Source of the DNA: Verrucomicrobiota bacterium
GTDB lineage: Bacteria; Verrucomicrobiota; Verrucomicrobiia; Opitutales; Opitutaceae
Length of the DNA: 64,000 nt
Assembly: GCA_023416735.1 (NCBI GenBank)
Contig: JAEZGX010000008.1
Span: 1 to 64,000, forward strand
Direction of reading: 5' to 3'
Shown one piece after another: positions 42,909 to 52,393 of this stretch. How positions within the stretch are numbered: position 1 is the first letter of the stretch; each line of letters opens with the position of its first letter. The notes below the pieces were generated by a model. It had not been told where the DNA came from. It searched no databases and worked only from the letters and a program-made list of their open reading frames with translations. A program made the position numbers and the translations under genes.

Positions 42909-44747
42909 ATGCCCGTCGCCACGCCCAACCTTTCCCAACTCCTCAAACGCACGTTCGGCTACGACACGTTTCGCCCGCTCCAACGCGACATCATCGACGC
43001 TTCCCTCGCCGGCCAGGACGTCTTCGCCCTTCTTCCCACCGGCGGCGGCAAATCCCTCTGTTTCCAACTTCCCGCGCTCGCCCGGCCCGGCCTCACTGTC
43101 GTCGTCTCTCCTCTCATCGCCTTGATGAAGGATCAGGTCGACCAGCTCGAAGCCGCCGGCGTTGCCGCCACGTTTCTCAACTCCACCCTCGACGCGGACG
43201 AATCCCGCGCCCGTCTCCGCGGCCTCCATCGCGGAGAATTCAAACTCCTCTACGTCGCCCCCGAACGCCTCATGCTCGAGGGCTGGCAGGAAAACCTCAA
43301 AGCCTGGAACGTCACCTGCCTCGCCATCGACGAAGCCCACTGCGTCTCCGAATGGGGCCACGACTTTCGCCCCGAATACCGCCAGCTCGCGAAACTCCGC
43401 GTCGCCCTCCCCGACGTCCCCCTCATGGCGCTCACCGCGACCGCCACCGAACGCGTCCGCGCCGACATCATCAAACACCTGAAGCTCCGCGATCCCGCCG
43501 TCTTCGTCGCCAGTTTCAACCGCCCCAACCTCACCTACCGCGTCGTTCCGAAAGACCAGCCGCTCAAGCAAATCGTCGATTTCGTCCGCAAACGCGAACA
43601 CGAGTCCGGCATCATCTACTGCGCCTCCCGCGCCACCGCCGAACGCGTCGCCGACTCCCTCGCCGGCCGCGGCTTCTCCGCCCGTCCTTACCACGCGGGT
43701 CTCACCGCCGAAGAGCGCGCGCGCAACCAGGAACAATTCCTCCGCGACGACACCCGCATCATCTGCGCCACGATCGCCTTCGGCATGGGCATCAACAAGC
43801 CCAACGTCCGCTGGGTCATCCACCACGACCTCCCCAAAAACATCGAGGGCTACTACCAGGAAACCGGCCGCGCCGGCCGCGACGGTCTTCCCGGCGATTG
43901 CCTCCTGCTCTTCTCCGCCGGCGACATCGCGAAACAAACACACTTCCTCGACGAGATCACCAACGAGCGCGAACGCGAGGTCGCCCGCAATCAGCTCCGC
44001 CAAATCGTCCATTACGCCGAAAGCGCCGGCTGCCGTCGCGCCGAACTCCTCGAGTATTTCGCTGAAAAATTTCCGATCGATAACTGCGCCGCCTGCGACA
44101 ACTGCCTCGAACCGCGCGAAACCTATGACGGCACCCTCGTCGCCCAGAAATTCCTCTCCTGCATCTACCGCATCGCGCAAAACTCCCAATTCCACGTCGG
44201 CCTGAATCACATCATCGAAGTCCTCACCGGCGCCGACACCGACAAGATCCGTCGCTGGGGCCACGATCGTCTCACCACCTACGGCATCGGCCGCGAACTC
44301 TCCCGCCCGCAATGGGCCTTCGTCGGCCGCGAACTCATGCGTCTCGGCTACGTCTCCGTCGCCGAAGGCGAATTCGCCACGCTCCAACTCACGCGCGAAG
44401 GCCTCGAAGTCCTCGTCAAACGCACGCCCATCACGCTCACCAAGCCGATGGACTTGCCCAAAGCCAAACGCGTAGTCCGCCGCGAGGGCGACATTGCCTG
44501 CGACGAAATCCTGTTCGAGCGACTCCGCACGCTCCGCAAGCAACTCGCCGACGAACGTCGCGTTCCCGCCTACATCGTTTTCGGCGATAACACGCTTCGC
44601 GCCATGGCCCGCGAGTATCCAACTTCCTTGGACGCCATGAGCCGCATCCCCGGCCTCGGCGAAAAGAAGCGCGCCGAATTCGGTGAAACCTTCGCCGCCG
44701 AAATCGCCGCCTACCTCGAAACTAACTCCCGCCAATCCTTCGCCTGA
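42909..44747 (+). CDS. recQ: ATP-dependent DNA helicase RecQ
   Basis: A 612-residue superfamily-2 helicase. Motif 0/I: FGYDTFRPLQRDII and LLPTGGGKS (residues 42-49). Motif II: AIDEAHCVSEWGHDFRPEY. Motif III: LTATATERV. Motifs V-VI: ICATIAFGMGINKPNVRWVIHHDLPKNIEGYYQETGRAGRDG. The zinc-binding region (CRRAELLEYF, NCAACDNC), the RQC winged helix (SQFHVGLNHIIEVLTGADTDKIRRWGHDRL) and a C-terminal HRDC domain (FERLRTLRKQLADERRVPAYIVFGDNTLRAMA) complete the classic bacterial layout. It acts in recombination and replication-fork repair. A GTG at 42867 would add 14 residues. Two AT-rich palindromes lie upstream. Confidence 0.94.
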   Translation: MPVATPNLSQLLKRTFGYDTFRPLQRDIIDASLAGQDVFALLPTGGGKSLCFQLPALARPGLTVVVSPLIALMKDQVDQLEAAGVAATFLNSTLDADESRARLRGLHRGEFKLLYVAPERLMLEGWQENLKAWNVTCLAIDEAHCVSEWGHDFRPEYRQLAKLRVALPDVPLMALTATATERVRADIIKHLKLRDPAVFVASFNRPNLTYRVVPKDQPLKQIVDFVRKREHESGIIYCASRATAERVADSLAGRGFSARPYHAGLTAEERARNQEQFLRDDTRIICATIAFGMGINKPNVRWVIHHDLPKNIEGYYQETGRAGRDGLPGDCLLLFSAGDIAKQTHFLDEITNEREREVARNQLRQIVHYAESAGCRRAELLEYFAEKFPIDNCAACDNCLEPRETYDGTLVAQKFLSCIYRIAQNSQFHVGLNHIIEVLTGADTDKIRRWGHDRLTTYGIGRELSRPQWAFVGRELMRLGYVSVAEGEFATLQLTREGLEVLVKRTPITLTKPMDLPKAKRVVRREGDIACDEILFERLRTLRKQLADERRVPAYIVFGDNTLRAMAREYPTSLDAMSRIPGLGEKKRAEFGETFAAEIAAYLETNSRQSFA

Positions 44748-44752
44748 CTCAT

Positions 44753-44789
44753 GTAGGGCGGGGTCTCCCGCTCCCGCCGTCCTCCCGTA
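44753..44789 (+). repeat. Degenerate GGGCGGG extragenic palindrome
   Basis: GTAGGGCGGGGTCTCCCGCTCCCGCC follows the recQ stop codon by 5 bases. The arms GGGCGGG and CCCGCTCCCGCC pair imperfectly. It begins like the elements at 2427 and 8303. The rest of the stretch to 44864 holds nothing recognisable. Confidence 0.4.
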
Positions 44790-44864
44790 GCGGGGCCAAC
44801 CTAACCGCGCCCCGGTCCCCTTTCCCCTTGCCGGATCAAAGGCTTACGACCAGCCTCCCGCGCG

Positions 44865-47800
44865 ATGAAACAGCGGTTCCAGCTGCCCCTCTTCGCGCTC
44901 ATCTTTTTCGCCGTCTCCGGGGCTCACGGCCAAAGTATCTTCACCTGGTCCTCCAATCCCGCCGACGGGACTCTGTCCAATCCCTTCAACTGGTCCGGCG
45001 GTAGCCTTCCGAGCTCCGATGGCGACGCCCAACTCCAGTTCGGCTTTTCCAATCAGAGCTTGATCGATATCGATCTTCCACTCGTCCAAGTCCACTCGCT
45101 GACGTTTACCGGGAGCTACAATTCCTACCGCTTCGACTCCCAAGGGGGCGCTTACCTCGTTCTTGGCACGGGCGGCGCCTCCATTCCGGCCAGCGGCAAT
45201 GCCACCGTCGTAGCGGGCTCCAACGTCCTCATTGCCCTGGCGGGCAACCAAACGTGGGACATCGGCGGCCACCTCACTGTTCACGGCACGATCGAGGACG
45301 TCTCCGACTTTAGCTCCACGCTCACGAAATCCGGCGACGGCACCCTCCGCCTCGCGGGCAATAACTTCTTCTCGGGCGGCCTCAACGTTCAGGCCGGCAC
45401 CGTTGAAATCGCCGCCAGCTCCTATCATGAGGGCGGGTTCATCTACGTCGGTCCCGTCGGAACCGGCGCGCTGACGTTGGCCGACAACACCACCCTCCGC
45501 TCCACCAGCAACAATCTCCAACTCCACAACAACATCGCTCTCGGCCACAACGTCACTTTCGACAGCGGCGATTTCGAATCCTTCGAACTCGCCGGCACCA
45601 TCACGGCCAACAACACCGACACCACGATCAAGGTCGCCGGCGAAGAACCCGTCCTCTTCACCGGTATCATCGACGGCTCGCCCGACACCCATCTCACCTT
45701 CACCAGCACGCCCGGCGGCTTCGGTGGCGCCGCTCTCGGCGACGTCTTCTCCGACAACATCAAAACCGTTACCGCCGACCGCGCCGCTCTGCTCTTTTTC
45801 GCAGTCCCGGAAAACGTCAGCCTCGACGCCACCAACAACGGCTACATCGGCGCCGCAGTCGCTCCCTACCGCTTAAATATTCCGCCCCCATCTGCCGCCG
45901 CACTCCTCAGCCGCATCGCCAATCCGTCCACGTTCGCCGGCACCTTCGGCGTCGACACTCACCCCGACGTCGCACTCATCCACAACTTCGAGGACGCACT
46001 GGACTTCTCCGCTTTCACTCACGCCGCCTTCCGCATCGGCTCACACTCCGACGCCATCCTCTCCGGCGAGATTACGCCCGTGGACCTCGGCACGAAATCG
46101 CTTTACCCCTTCGGCGGCGGCTCCGGCCATCTTGTCGTTTCCAGCAATCTCACCGACGTCGACAGCAAACCCGCCTCCGTTCTCGTCTCCACGCCCGCCG
46201 GTGCCGAACCGCAATACGTGGTCTTCCGCGGCAACAATACGACCACCGGCACCTACGCCGTCGACGGCGTCGACGCTCATCTCGCCGTCGAAAACTCGAT
46301 CGTGGTCCTCGACTCCGCTGGCGCCCTCCCCGGCGGCGCTTCCGGAAAATTCGCCTTCGGCACCGCCTCACCCGCTTACATCGGCGCCACCGAAGCCGCT
46401 TTCGCCGACTTCAACGCCTTCCTCTCCCACCTCGCCCCCGGCGGTCACAATTCCCTCTCCATCCTCGGCATCGACTCACACGACGCGTTCAACGCCGCCC
46501 TCAGCGAGGGTGTCGATAGCGACAACTACGAGCCCCGCCACGTCTCTGCGGAAATCGATCTCCGCAACTTCAACTCCATCTATCTCGGCACCGCCAGCGA
46601 CGTCATCCTCGCCGGGACCATCTACGCTCCCACCAACGGCGTCCTGAAACTCACCGCCGTTGATGACGGTCTCCTCGCCGTCGCCGCTCCTTTCGCCTCC
46701 AACGTCAGCTCCGTCGAGATCGGTCTCACCGCGGGCAACGCCGCTCCCGAATTCGGCGATGGCAAAATCGAAATGCTCGCCGCCCAAACCTACTCCGGTG
46801 GCACCACGCTGCGCAGCGGCACCCTCTCGGTCGCAAACTCCAGCTCCTTCGATCACGATACCTCCACCCTCCTCGATGGCCCCATCGGCACCGGCACCCT
46901 CACCGTGGAAGGCGGCGGCTCACCCGCCATTCTCGCCGCGTCCGACTATTACGTTACCCTCCATAACAACATCGTCTTAAACGCTCCTCTCCAACTCGGC
47001 TCCATCGGTTACCAAAGCTACGGCGATTACATCTACCCTGACTACAATCGCCTCGCTCTCTACGGCAACGTCACCGGCTCCGAAAGCCTCCGTATCGTCG
47101 GCATGGTCGAACTCCACGGAAACAACACCTACGCCGGCGGAACCGTCCTCGCCGGCTCAGTTTATCTGGGATCTTCCAACGCTCTCGGCACCGGCGCCCT
47201 TCGCATCGAAAACTTCTCGGAATACTCCACTTCGGTCACCGGCTTCGGCGACCTCACCCTGTCCAACCCCATCTCGCTTCACGGCAATCTCAGCGCCTCC
47301 ACCTACGAGGGCACGTTCACCCTCGCCGGCGACGTCACCCTCGAACGTTCTGCCACCCTCTCGTTCCACGGCGATGCCGCTGAGATCAGCGGCAATATCT
47401 CCGGCGCACATACCTTGGCCCTTCAAAACGACACCGATTCCCCGCTCCGACTTTCCGGCGAAAACACTTACACCGGCGGCACTCAGGTTTATTCGGGCGG
47501 CGTCATCTTCACCTCCGCAGCCTCCCTTCCTGCGCACGGCCTGATAACCGCCCTGAGCTCCGGCTACGTCGGCACCACCGTCGGCACCAACATCCAATCC
47601 AGTTTCCTCAACCGCTTCGACAAATCCGCCACCGACGGCGCGCTCGGATTCGATTCCCTCGATCTCCAGAATCCAATCGTCGTTTCCGAAGCGATCGATC
47701 TATCCGGCTTCAATCCCTCCGCCCGACTCGGCACCGCGACGGCCGCTAAGATTACCGGAATCATCACCCCCAGTGGCCAAACCGGCCCGTATGCGTTCGG

Positions 47801-49766
47801 CGGAGGCGGCGGCACGCTCACCGTCACCAGCAATCTCGACGGCGGCCGCAGCATCGACGTCAGCTCGTCATCTTTCGCTCCCCTGACTCTCGTTCTCCAA
47901 GGTAACAACACCGGCGCTTCCGGGCTCAGCGCTTATGCGTCCTTCGTCCGCTTCGACGGCGCCGACGCCCTCCCGTCCAGCGGATCGCTCTACGCGTCGG
48001 ACCACGGCTACATCGGCTACACCGAAAATGTCAGCAGCCTGACTCCCGCTACCTTCATGGCCCGCTGGACGGCCGTCGGCTCGGACGCCATTGTCGGCTT
48101 CGATTCGAAAAACTCCGACTCGCCCCGAACGATAACCGATTCCATCTCGCTCGCTTCTACGTCGAATTTCAACGCGAGCACTTACATCGGCACGAGCACC
48201 CGCGTGAAACTCACCGGTTCGCTCACCCCTTTCGGCAATACGCTTCGTCTCACCGGCGTTTCCACCGGCCACCTCGAAGTCGACTCCGCCATCACCAGCT
48301 CCCATATCACCAACGTCGTCATCGGCACATCTCTCGCCGAAATCTCCGGCAAGGCCACCGTCACGCTCAACGGCGCTAACTCTTACACGGGCGGCACGGA
48401 TCTGCTCTCCTCCCACCTGGTGCTCGGAAACGCCTCTGCCTTGGGCACCGGCACGCTCCGCGTCGCTTCCAACGACTCGCATCTTTCCGTCAGCCCATCG
48501 GCCACCGGCCTCGACGTCGCCAACGCCATCGATACCGGAGATTTCTATCACGAGCTCACCCTCGACGGCGAAAACTTTTTCACCCTCTCCGGCCAGATCT
48601 CCGGCGAGGGCTCCCTCGTCAAAACGGGTTCCTCCACAGTCACTCTCGCGGGCGACAATTCCGCTCTTTCCGGCGACGTCGCCATCGAATCCGGCAAACT
48701 CGTCTTCACCAACAACACTTCCGCCGGCACCGGCGGTCTCAGCTTCTGGACCGAACTCGGCATCGCTCAATTCCTCGGCGACGCCCCCGTGATCGGCCCG
48801 ATCTCCAGCTTCTACGCGGGTAACCAGATCCAACTCGCCAACAACTCCGCTCTCACCGTCAATCTCGTGGAATCCCACGACATCGACGCAGCCGCGTTCT
48901 CGACCAGTGCCATCAACGAATCGAGCTCGTCGAATATCTTCTACGGCAGCATCCAGGGAACCGGCGCCTCGGTCACCTACTCCACCGCCCCCGAAACCCA
49001 AGCCAGCATCTACCTCTACGGCGCCAGCACCTACACCGGCGGCACCACCATCAACCCCGGCGTCACTGTCGTCGCCCAACACACGAACGCGCTCGGCTCC
49101 GCCGGCACCATCAACGTCAACGGCGGCACCCTCTCCACCGGCTCCGGCGTCACCCTCACCTCCACCTCGACCCGCCCCATCGTTTTCACCGCCGGATCCA
49201 TCGCCGGCAGCGGCACGATTTCCTTCGACTCGAGCCTCATCGTTGCCGACCAGCTCGCTCTCGCTCCCGGCCACTCCGTCGGCAAACTCACCCTCCAATT
49301 CGAGTCCACCGCCGCCCTCGTCTTTAACAGCGGCGGCACCTACCACTGGGAACTCGCCGACGCCAAGGGATCCGCCGGCACCGGCTGGGACCTGATTCAC
49401 GTCGCCGGCACGGTCGACATCGCCGCGCTCGCCTCCGAAAACGGCACCTTCAACGTTACGCTCCACACTGTTGATGAGTTTGGCGGCGCCGGCTATGCCG
49501 CCAATTTCGATCCCTACGCGCCCGCCAGCTGGACCATCCTCACCGCGACCAGCATCACCAACTTCGATCCCGCCAAGTTCAACCTCTTCGCGGACTCCAC
49601 GACCTTCCTCAACGCGACCGCCGGCGGCACGTTCTCGCTCAGCCTCGAGAACAACACCCTCCTCCTCAATTTCACGCCCGTTCCCGAGCCTTCCACGTGG
49701 GCCCTCATGATCAGCGGTCTTGCCGTCGTAGCCTTTACCGCGCTCCGCCGCCGCCGCCGTGCCTAA
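44865..49766 (+). CDS. Giant PEP-CTERM protein with autotransporter-associated beta-strand repeats
   Basis: A 1633-residue exported protein. Signal peptide MKQRFQLPLFALIFFAVSGAHGQ; the N-terminus after it (FTWSSNPADGTLSNPFNWSGGSLPSS) is typical of PATR proteins. The body is Gly/Ser/Thr/Asn-rich with many beta-strand repeats of the form LTKSGDGTLRLAGNN, YSGGTTLRSGTL, TYTGGTQVYSGG and GNTYAGGT-like. In addition, a larger module with GYIG, a GFDS/GIDS-type segment, IGT-A-I-SG-ITP and FGGGGG-L-V-S-L occurs at least four times. The C-terminus is a canonical PEP-CTERM signal: VPEPSTWALMISGLAVVAFTALRRRRR, so exosortase-dependent surface sorting is expected. A structural or adhesive surface role is inferred. 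Confidence 0.9.
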   Translation: MKQRFQLPLFALIFFAVSGAHGQSIFTWSSNPADGTLSNPFNWSGGSLPSSDGDAQLQFGFSNQSLIDIDLPLVQVHSLTFTGSYNSYRFDSQGGAYLVLGTGGASIPASGNATVVAGSNVLIALAGNQTWDIGGHLTVHGTIEDVSDFSSTLTKSGDGTLRLAGNNFFSGGLNVQAGTVEIAASSYHEGGFIYVGPVGTGALTLADNTTLRSTSNNLQLHNNIALGHNVTFDSGDFESFELAGTITANNTDTTIKVAGEEPVLFTGIIDGSPDTHLTFTSTPGGFGGAALGDVFSDNIKTVTADRAALLFFAVPENVSLDATNNGYIGAAVAPYRLNIPPPSAAALLSRIANPSTFAGTFGVDTHPDVALIHNFEDALDFSAFTHAAFRIGSHSDAILSGEITPVDLGTKSLYPFGGGSGHLVVSSNLTDVDSKPASVLVSTPAGAEPQYVVFRGNNTTTGTYAVDGVDAHLAVENSIVVLDSAGALPGGASGKFAFGTASPAYIGATEAAFADFNAFLSHLAPGGHNSLSILGIDSHDAFNAALSEGVDSDNYEPRHVSAEIDLRNFNSIYLGTASDVILAGTIYAPTNGVLKLTAVDDGLLAVAAPFASNVSSVEIGLTAGNAAPEFGDGKIEMLAAQTYSGGTTLRSGTLSVANSSSFDHDTSTLLDGPIGTGTLTVEGGGSPAILAASDYYVTLHNNIVLNAPLQLGSIGYQSYGDYIYPDYNRLALYGNVTGSESLRIVGMVELHGNNTYAGGTVLAGSVYLGSSNALGTGALRIENFSEYSTSVTGFGDLTLSNPISLHGNLSASTYEGTFTLAGDVTLERSATLSFHGDAAEISGNISGAHTLALQNDTDSPLRLSGENTYTGGTQVYSGGVIFTSAASLPAHGLITALSSGYVGTTVGTNIQSSFLNRFDKSATDGALGFDSLDLQNPIVVSEAIDLSGFNPSARLGTATAAKITGIITPSGQTGPYAFGGGGGTLTVTSNLDGGRSIDVSSSSFAPLTLVLQGNNTGASGLSAYASFVRFDGADALPSSGSLYASDHGYIGYTENVSSLTPATFMARWTAVGSDAIVGFDSKNSDSPRTITDSISLASTSNFNASTYIGTSTRVKLTGSLTPFGNTLRLTGVSTGHLEVDSAITSSHITNVVIGTSLAEISGKATVTLNGANSYTGGTDLLSSHLVLGNASALGTGTLRVASNDSHLSVSPSATGLDVANAIDTGDFYHELTLDGENFFTLSGQISGEGSLVKTGSSTVTLAGDNSALSGDVAIESGKLVFTNNTSAGTGGLSFWTELGIAQFLGDAPVIGPISSFYAGNQIQLANNSALTVNLVESHDIDAAAFSTSAINESSSSNIFYGSIQGTGASVTYSTAPETQASIYLYGASTYTGGTTINPGVTVVAQHTNALGSAGTINVNGGTLSTGSGVTLTSTSTRPIVFTAGSIAGSGTISFDSSLIVADQLALAPGHSVGKLTLQFESTAALVFNSGGTYHWELADAKGSAGTGWDLIHVAGTVDIAALASENGTFNVTLHTVDEFGGAGYAANFDPYAPASWTILTATSITNFDPAKFNLFADSTTFLNATAGGTFSLSLENNTLLLNFTPVPEPSTWALMISGLAVVAFTALRRRRRA

Positions 49767-49816
49767 GGACGCGGAAGATCCAAGCCCCGAGAACGTTCAA
49801 CCTCCGAGGCCCAACC

Positions 49817-49894
49817 CGGAGGCATAAAGGACACGGAGAAATCCGGTGGCATTCTTCTCTGCTCTCCGTGCCTCCGCGTCTCCGTGGTTCAAAT
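49817..49894 (-). repeat. Dispersed CTCCGTG repeat (family A), full hairpin form
   Basis: The right part carries plus-strand units CTCCGTGC, CTCCGCGT and CTCCGTGG followed by TTCAAAT (8-nt phase). The left part (49817-49840) contains CGGAGGC and CACGGAGAA, which pair with GCCTCCG and TTCTC..CTCCGTG on the right. This copy is therefore an imperfect inverted repeat about 60 bp long. It lies between the PEP-CTERM and VWA genes. Confidence 0.7.
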
Positions 49895-49963
49895 CGGTTT
49901 CTCCGATCCACAAGCGGCTACAGCAATGCCACGAAGACCCTCTCCCAAAAACCCCGTGGAGTT

Positions 49964-50012
49964 TGAAGCTTGGACCTTCTCTGGAACTTGGATCTTGGCG
50001 CTTGGATCTTCC
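49964..50012 (+). repeat. Heptanucleotide dispersed repeat (ACTTGG type)
   Basis: Units AACTTGG, ATCTTGG, CGCTTGG and ATCTTCC (49985-50012) preceded by a related GAAGCTTGGACCTTC segment. It lies in the same intergenic region as the family A hairpin, just beyond the VWA-gene stop codon. Confidence 0.7.
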
Positions 50013-50053
50013 CGCCGGAAGCCTCTGCGCGCCTCCCGGCGTCAACCCGCAGC

Positions 50054-52330
50054 TCATAACACCCGCGCAGCACGCACCAGCTTCACGAACTCCGCACGAT
50101 ACCCGCCCGGATCGTGACTCAAGCCCGCCTCCGCCCACTGCTCCACCGCCGCGAGATCCGCCGTTCCCTTGTGCTCCGAATCTCGTAAGACCATCCCGAA
50201 CGCCGCCACCGCCGCCGCGAACTTTAGATCCTCACTCGCGTCCGCAAACGCCGCTCCGCCGTCCTTCACCGGAAACTCCGCCTTCCGGCTCACTTCTCCC
50301 GCCGGCTCCTTGTAGCGCACTTTCACCGTCAGCAATTCGTCCGCGACCTCCCGCGGCACATCCGCCACCACACGCCTCGGCGCATACCGCAGCTCTTCCA
50401 CGTCTCTGCCTTCCGCCTCTCGCGCACCCACCGGCACAACTTCATACAGCGCCGTCACCGTATGCCCCGCGCCCACTTCGCCCGCATCGACTTGGTCGTT
50501 CGCAAAATCCTCCTTCGCAAGCGTGCGCTTCTCGTAGCCAATCAATCGATACGCCGACACCTGCGCCGGATTGAACTCCACCTGCAGCTTCACGTCCTTC
50601 GCGATCGTCAACAGCGTTCCCGTCGCCTGTTCCACCAGCAGCTTCTCCGCCTCCCGCCGCGTATCCACATATCCATAACTGCCATTCCCGCGGTCCGCGA
50701 TCTGTTGCAACAACGAGTCCTTCAAGTTCCCCATCCCAAATCCCAGCACGGTCAGAAACACGCCCGTCTTCGCCTTCTCCTCGATCAGTCGCACGAGTTC
50801 ACCCTCGCTCGTCGCGCCCACGTTGAAATCCCCGTCCGTGCACAGAACCACACGATTGATCCCGCCTTCGACGAAGTTCGCCTTCGCCACGTCATACGCG
50901 AGTTGAATGCCCATCGCGCCATTCGTGCCGCCGCTGGCCACCAACGCGTCCACCGCCGCCAGGATCTCCCGCTCCTTCGCGACCGGCGTCGACGCCAACG
51001 CCAGCCCGCTTCCATTCGCATACGTCACGATCGCCACGCGGTCGTCCGCTCGCAGCCGCTTCAATAACAGCCGCATCGACTCCTTCACCAGCGGCAGCTT
51101 GTTCGTCGCGCTCATCGAGCCGGATACATCCAACAGAAAAACCAGATTCGCCGCCCCGCGCTCCGCCGTTGCGACCTCGCGCCCTTTCAAGCCGATCCGC
51201 ACCAGCCGATGCTCCGGCGCCCATGGTGCCGACGCCGTTTCGATCGCCGCTGCAAACGGCGCCGCCGCGCCGTCCTTGTCCACCGCCGGCGGCTCATATC
51301 GATACGGAAAATAGTTCACCAGCTCCTCAATCCGCACCGCATCGACCGGCGGCAACGTCCCGCTCTCGATGAACCGCCGCACGTTCGCATAACTCGCCGT
51401 GTCCACGTCCGCCGAAAACGTCGACAGCGGATTATCCCGCACCGACACAAACCCGCTCTCGCGCCGAAACGCATACGCTTCGGCAGCCATGTCGGTCGCT
51501 GGAGTGAAGATCGCCCGCGCCGCTTCGCGCATCACGAGTCCTGCCGGCGACCGAGTCACCGTAGACTCTTTCTCTCGTCGATTCACGGCAAAGCTCACCA
51601 TCTCGAGCGACATCTGTTCTTCACCAGGCCCCGCCTTTTCACGCTCACGCTGCTCCGCTCGCACTGCCGTCAGCAACCCCGGTTGTGGCAGCCTCACGTT
51701 CGCGTGCTCTGCGCTGCCGCCCACCTCGAGCATGTTGTAGTAGTCGATCGAGGCGTGGGAAACGGGTCGCGCCGCCATCGCCTTCTCGCGATTCTCTTCA
51801 ACCAATCCCGCCACCGTCGCATCCACCCGAGGCATTTCCGCCGTAAAGACTTCTCCCTGTCGTCGCGGCAGCTTCGCACCGTGACTGTTTGGCATCTCCC
51901 CCTCGTTCGCCGCAGTCCCCTGCGGCAGCGCCACCGCAATCGAATCCACCGACACCTCGTGATACACCTTCCGCTCCGCTTCCTTCGGCGATTCATGCGG
52001 CGCTTGCAACGCCACCACCAACGCGAAGCACGCCGCCGCCAGCCCGCCGATCACATAATACACCTGCGGAAAACGCAGCACCCGCGCCCGCTTTTCCGTC
52101 CGATAAGGATCGTTCTCTTTCGCCGCTTCGTGTCCGTCCTCGCGCACCACCTCGCCGCTCAACGCGTTCTCCAACGCCACCGCCGCTGCCCGAATCTCTT
52201 CCACCCAAGCCCGAGCCTGTGCATCGCTCCGCACCCGCGCTTCCACCGCCGCGCGCTCGTCACCCTCCAGCTCGCCCAATGCATACGCCGTCAACTGCGG
52301 ATCGTCCCCAAATTGCTTCGTTTCGTTCAT
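50054..52330 (-). CDS. Membrane VWA-domain protein (YfbK-like) with anti-sigma-like N-terminus
   Basis: A 758-residue protein. Residues 1-58 (DPQLTAYALGELEGDERAAVEARVRSDAQARAWVEEIRAA) have the pattern of the cytoplasmic helices of anti-sigma factors but lack zinc-binding Cys/His. A transmembrane helix is at about 90-109 (VYYVIGGLAAACFALVVAL). A YfbK-N-type segment follows (NPLSTFSADVDTASYANVRRFIESGTLPPVDAVRIEELVNYFPY). The VWA domain has an intact MIDAS (VFLLDVSGSMS, D401), then IVTYANGSGLALAST and VVLCTDGDFNVG. The C-terminal DUF3520-like region ends near residue 758. The gene lies 63 bp behind an ECF sigma factor, so it probably controls that sigma factor. Confidence 0.88.
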   Translation of the reverse strand: MNETKQFGDDPQLTAYALGELEGDERAAVEARVRSDAQARAWVEEIRAAAVALENALSGEVVREDGHEAAKENDPYRTEKRARVLRFPQVYYVIGGLAAACFALVVALQAPHESPKEAERKVYHEVSVDSIAVALPQGTAANEGEMPNSHGAKLPRRQGEVFTAEMPRVDATVAGLVEENREKAMAARPVSHASIDYYNMLEVGGSAEHANVRLPQPGLLTAVRAEQREREKAGPGEEQMSLEMVSFAVNRREKESTVTRSPAGLVMREAARAIFTPATDMAAEAYAFRRESGFVSVRDNPLSTFSADVDTASYANVRRFIESGTLPPVDAVRIEELVNYFPYRYEPPAVDKDGAAAPFAAAIETASAPWAPEHRLVRIGLKGREVATAERGAANLVFLLDVSGSMSATNKLPLVKESMRLLLKRLRADDRVAIVTYANGSGLALASTPVAKEREILAAVDALVASGGTNGAMGIQLAYDVAKANFVEGGINRVVLCTDGDFNVGATSEGELVRLIEEKAKTGVFLTVLGFGMGNLKDSLLQQIADRGNGSYGYVDTRREAEKLLVEQATGTLLTIAKDVKLQVEFNPAQVSAYRLIGYEKRTLAKEDFANDQVDAGEVGAGHTVTALYEVVPVGAREAEGRDVEELRYAPRRVVADVPREVADELLTVKVRYKEPAGEVSRKAEFPVKDGGAAFADASEDLKFAAAVAAFGMVLRDSEHKGTADLAAVEQWAEAGLSHDPGGYRAEFVKLVRAARVL

Positions 52331-52351
52331 TTCGTCTCTCGCATCCCTTCT

Positions 52352-52376
52352 CACCTTTGTGTCTCCGTGCCGCTTG
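52352..52376 (-). repeat. Possible degenerate family A repeat
   Basis: CACCTTTGTGTCTCCGTGCCGCTTGATTC resembles the CTCTGTG/CTCCGTG repeats but lacks the GGTTCAA end. It lies between the ECF sigma factor and VWA genes. The assignment is weak. Confidence 0.35.
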
Positions 52377-52393
52377 ATTCTCCCTTTCGTTCT

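Noticed and set aside
42662..42952. Minus-strand frame of 96 residues between the recQ-upstream palindromes
   Set aside because: It overlaps both palindromes and the recQ start, is unlike a protein in composition, and has no ribosome-binding site.
42891..44735. 614-residue antisense frame opposite recQ
   Set aside because: Acidic Gly-rich shadow of RecQ codons; RecQ motifs on the plus strand are unambiguous.
47868..49466. Long minus-strand frame opposite the PEP-CTERM protein
   Set aside because: Gly/Val/Asp-rich shadow sequence; no start context or motif.
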